Of a stretch of 64,000 nucleotides of DNA, positions 60,341 to 64,000 are shown piece after piece. Below the pieces are notes generated by a model. The model was not told the origin of the DNA. It did no database searches and worked only from the letters and a program-made list of their open reading frames with translations. The translations under genes were made by a program, and so were the position numbers. The stretch lies in the NCBI RefSeq assembly GCF_001650715.1, contig NZ_LWQT01000044.1, positions 186,001 through 250,000 of the forward strand. The letters are read 5' to 3'. Within the stretch, counting starts at the first letter, position 1; each line of letters begins with the position of its first letter. Source of the stretch: Paramagnetospirillum marisnigri (GTDB lineage: Bacteria > Pseudomonadota > Alphaproteobacteria > Rhodospirillales > Magnetospirillaceae).

Positions 60341-61024
60341 ATGGCCACCTACAAGAAGTACATGTTCGACCTGGATTTCGGCCCGCCCTCGCAATCGCGG
60401 GCCGCCGCCGCGGCTGCCGCGGCGGCCGAGGCCGAACATGACCACGAGCCCGAGCCCGAGGCGCCGCCGCCGCCCACCTTCACCGAGGAGGACCTGCAGG
60501 TGGTGCGCGAGGCCGCCTGGGAGGAAGGCCGCAATACCGGGCTGGCCGAAGCGGCGGCTTCGGCCGAGGCGCAACTGGCCGAGGCCATGACCCGGCTGGC
60601 CGAAGCCATGGGGAGCCTGCACGGCGCCCAGGAGCAGGCGGCTGACGAGGCCCAGCGGGTGGCCGCCCGGGTGGCCATGGCGGTTCTGCGCAAGATTCTG
60701 CCCGCCGCCTGTGAGGAACATGCCTTCGAGGAGGTGGTGCGCACCGTCCAGGACTGCTTTGCCAATGTGCTGGACGAGCCGCGCATCATCGTCCGCACCG
60801 AGGCCGATCTGGTGGACCCGGTGCGCGAACGCCTGGAATCGGTGGCGGTGATGCATGGCTTCGAGGGCCGCGTGGTGGTCCAGGCCGACCAGCGCCTGGC
60901 CCGGGGCGATTGCCGGGTGGAATGGACCGATGGCGGTGCCGAACGCGACCAGGCCCGCCTGATCGCCGATATCGAGGAAGCCGTGGCCCGCAGCCTGGCG
61001 CTGCCCGAGGCAAGGGAAGAGTAA
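60341..61024 (+). CDS. fliH: Flagellar export ATPase regulator FliH
   Basis: The 227-residue protein has a short conserved opening MATYKKYMFDLDFG, an alanine-rich then acidic proline-rich linker (about 18-45), an alanine/glutamate coiled coil (about 50-115) and a C-terminal V-ATPase subunit E-like domain. FliH (FlbE in Caulobacter) tethers FliI to the export gate. ATG 60341 has only a weak AAGA site. The frame is open far upstream, so an N-terminal extension over the hairpin array cannot be excluded from sequence alone. Confidence 0.88.
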   Translation: MATYKKYMFDLDFGPPSQSRAAAAAAAAAEAEHDHEPEPEAPPPPTFTEEDLQVVREAAWEEGRNTGLAEAAASAEAQLAEAMTRLAEAMGSLHGAQEQAADEAQRVAARVAMAVLRKILPAACEEHAFEEVVRTVQDCFANVLDEPRIIVRTEADLVDPVRERLESVAVMHGFEGRVVVQADQRLARGDCRVEWTDGGAERDQARLIADIEEAVARSLALPEAREE

Positions 61025-61062
61025 GCACTTATTCCGGCTCCGGCCGGTTCTAGGAGGACATT

Positions 61063-61386
61063 ATGCCCGATTTCGAACTGAGCGATTTCGCGCCCGAGGG
61101 CGAGGAGCAACGGGGTGACATTCCCGACGTTCCGAGGTCGGCCCGCGACCTGGAAGCCGTCTACGATATTCCGGTCCAGGTCTCGGCGGTGCTGGGCAAG
61201 GCCACCATGCAGGTCAACCAGTTGCTGAAGCTGGGGCGCGGCGCGGTGGTGGAACTGGACCGCAAGGTGGGCGAGGCCATCGACATCTACGTCAACAATC
61301 GCCTGGTGGCGCGTGGCGAGGTGGTGGTGGTGGAAGATCGCCTGGGCGTGACCATGACGGAAATCATCAAGACAGACCGCGCGTGA
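61063..61386 (+). CDS. fliN: Flagellar motor switch protein FliN
   Basis: The 107-residue protein has an acidic N-terminal stretch and the SpoA domain typical of FliN (VYDIPVQVSAVLGKATMQVNQLLKLGRGAV in two parts, then VDIYVNNRLVARGEVVVVEDRLGVTMTEI region). It forms the lower C-ring. AGGAGG precedes the ATG. It lies between fliH and the flbD-like regulator, as in Caulobacter. Confidence 0.94.
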   Translation: MPDFELSDFAPEGEEQRGDIPDVPRSARDLEAVYDIPVQVSAVLGKATMQVNQLLKLGRGAVVELDRKVGEAIDIYVNNRLVARGEVVVVEDRLGVTMTEIIKTDRA

Positions 61387-61417
61387 TCGTGGGTCGGACG
61401 GACGGGAGAGCGACGAC

Positions 61418-62791
<1,374 letters not shown>

Positions 62792-62820
62792 ACGCATGAT
62801 CAGGCAGCAAGGCGGATATC

Positions 62821-64000
62821 ATGGCTGAGGGCGGCGCTTCGGACGGGCAGGTAGCGGCAAGGCAGTTCTTCGACCGCATGGGGGCCGCCGCGCGCCGGGG
62901 CGATGTCGGCTTCGCCGTCGGCATCATCATGATCCTGATGGTGCTGATCCTGCCGCTGCCCGCCTGGGCGCTGGACGTGGGCCTGGCCCTGTCGCTGACC
63001 ATGTCGGTGCTGATCCTGATGGTCTCGATCTTCATCGAGAAGCCGCTTCAGTTCAGCTCCTATCCCACCGTGCTGCTGATCACCACCCTGATCCGCCTGT
63101 CGCTCAACCTGGCCTCGACCCGCCTGATCCTGTCGCACGGGCATGAAGGCGTCGACGGCGCGGGCAAGGTCATCGCCGCCTTCGCCAGCTTCATCATGAG
63201 CGGCAATTTCGTCATCGGCATCATCGTCTTCGCCATCCTGGTGATCGTCAATTTCGTGGTCATCACCAAGGGTTCGGGGCGTATCGCCGAAGTGGCGGCC
63301 CGCTTCAACCTGGACGCCATGCCGGGCAAGCAGATGGCCATCGACGCCGATCTGTCGGCCGGTCTGATCGACGAACCCACCGCCCGGAAGCGCCGCTCCG
63401 AGCTGGAACAGGAATCGGCCTTCTTCGGTTCCATGGACGGTGCCTCGAAATTCGTGCGTGGCGATGCCGTTGCCGGTCTGCTGATCACGTCGATCAACAT
63501 CATCGGCGGCATGATCATCGGCATGGCCCAGAACGGCCTGACCTTCAGCCAGGCCGCCGACATCTATACCAAGCTGACCGTCGGTGAAGGCCTGGTCACC
63601 CAGGTTCCCGCCCTGATCGTCTCGGTCTCGGCCGGTATGCTGGTGACCAAGGCGGGCGTGCCCGATTCCATGGACAAGGCCCTGTTCAACCAGTTGGCGG
63701 GCTATCCCCGCGCGGTGGGCATGGCGGGCGCCCTGATGGGCATGATGGCGCTGGTGCCTTCCATGCCGTTCGTGCCCTTCGCCCTGCTGGGCTGCGGCAT
63801 GGGCGCGGCGGCCTATTTCCTGGACAAGCACCAGCGCACCAAGGCCGAGGAAGAGGCCCACAAGGAATCCGCCCAGGCCATGCAACAGGCCCCGGTGGCG
63901 GAAGAGCCCATCTCGACGGCATTGCGTATCGACCATGTCCGCCTGGAACTGGGCTATGGCCTGCTGCAGCTGATCAACAACCCCAAGGGCCAGCGCCTGA
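62821..64000 (+). CDS. flhA: Flagellar export gate protein FlhA (partial, 3' end missing)
   Basis: The frame runs off the window after 393 codons; full-length FlhA is near 700. The N-terminal membrane domain has about eight spans (from FAVGIIMILMVLILPLP on) and the FHIPEP-type loop SSYPTVLLITTLIRLSLNLA and PGKQMAIDADLSAGLID. It forms the export gate of the flagellar type III system. AAGGCGG precedes the ATG. It is 29 bases behind flbD. The cytoplasmic domain begins near residue 340 and is cut by the window end. Confidence 0.95.
   Translation, partial: MAEGGASDGQVAARQFFDRMGAAARRGDVGFAVGIIMILMVLILPLPAWALDVGLALSLTMSVLILMVSIFIEKPLQFSSYPTVLLITTLIRLSLNLASTRLILSHGHEGVDGAGKVIAAFASFIMSGNFVIGIIVFAILVIVNFVVITKGSGRIAEVAARFNLDAMPGKQMAIDADLSAGLIDEPTARKRRSELEQESAFFGSMDGASKFVRGDAVAGLLITSINIIGGMIIGMAQNGLTFSQAADIYTKLTVGEGLVTQVPALIVSVSAGMLVTKAGVPDSMDKALFNQLAGYPRAVGMAGALMGMMALVPSMPFVPFALLGCGMGAAAYFLDKHQRTKAEEEAHKESAQAMQQAPVAEEPISTALRIDHVRLELGYGLLQLINNPKGQRL

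Overview
The window is high-GC alphaproteobacterial chromosome and reads like Rhodospirillales, most probably Magnetospirillum or a close relative. This is inferred from the gene set, because no database search was possible. The supporting marks are a MipZ-type division ATPase end, the fliF-fliG-fliH-fliN-flbD-flhA order known from Caulobacter, a ChpT-type phosphotransferase, a PhaR/phasin polyhydroxybutyrate system, a short cheA-W-Y-B-R operon with a hybrid CheA, and GC-rich palindromes of alphaproteobacterial type. I saw no rRNA, tRNA, CRISPR array, prophage or insertion sequence, so this is mostly core chromosome with small accessory modules between housekeeping blocks.

Layout. 1-6.3 kb: end of mipZ, then nucleotide-sugar supply (galU, ugd, pgm, and a phosphomannomutase/phosphoglucomutase), interrupted by a TumE/TumA-type toxin-antitoxin pair with its own promoter and twin operators. 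6.4-10.1 kb: a CBS protein, a phasin behind a cluster of TGCA palindromes, and a MoxR ATPase, hemerythrin and CoxE-like VWA operon. 10.1-14.5 kb: an accessory stretch with an ECF sigma factor, small membrane protein and periplasmic sensor operon (CnrH/CnrY/CnrX-like), divergent from a repeat-duplicated EF-hand protein, followed by several small unknown genes. 14.5-18.9 kb: polyhydroxybutyrate synthesis (phaB, phaA, a short phaC, a PhaE-like coiled-coil gene overlapping phaC, and phaR divergent).

19-25.8 kb: a 1152-residue fused flavoprotein resembling both subunits of NfnAB joined together, and an FmdE-like gene. Each has a CRP-type palindrome upstream. They are followed by creA overlapping a large unknown gene. 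25.8-31.2 kb: ppa, ald, an AmpG-like permease, and the truA-fmt-def operon. 31.3-39.6 kb: parDE translationally coupled to rsmE, a PAS-GGDEF-EAL protein, queE-queD, purD and xseA.

39.7-47.5 kb: chemotaxis operon cheA-W-Y-B-R and chpT. 46.1-52.7 kb: one long, mostly overlapping operon that starts with a GAF-phosphatase-kinase partner-switching protein and a STAS protein, continues through an Mla-type lipid transporter (permease, ATPase, MCE protein, lipoprotein) and ends in an RlmD-like rRNA methyltransferase. 52.7-57.4 kb: proline iminopeptidase, queA, a GGDEF protein with a pentapeptide-repeat protein, and a TPR protein. 57.4-64 kb: flagellar basal body and export genes with a CtrA-like box upstream of fliF; flhA runs off the end.

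The parts I find most worth following are the fused Nfn-like protein with its FmdE neighbour, the partner-switch/Mla operon, and the sigma/sensor/EF-hand cluster.
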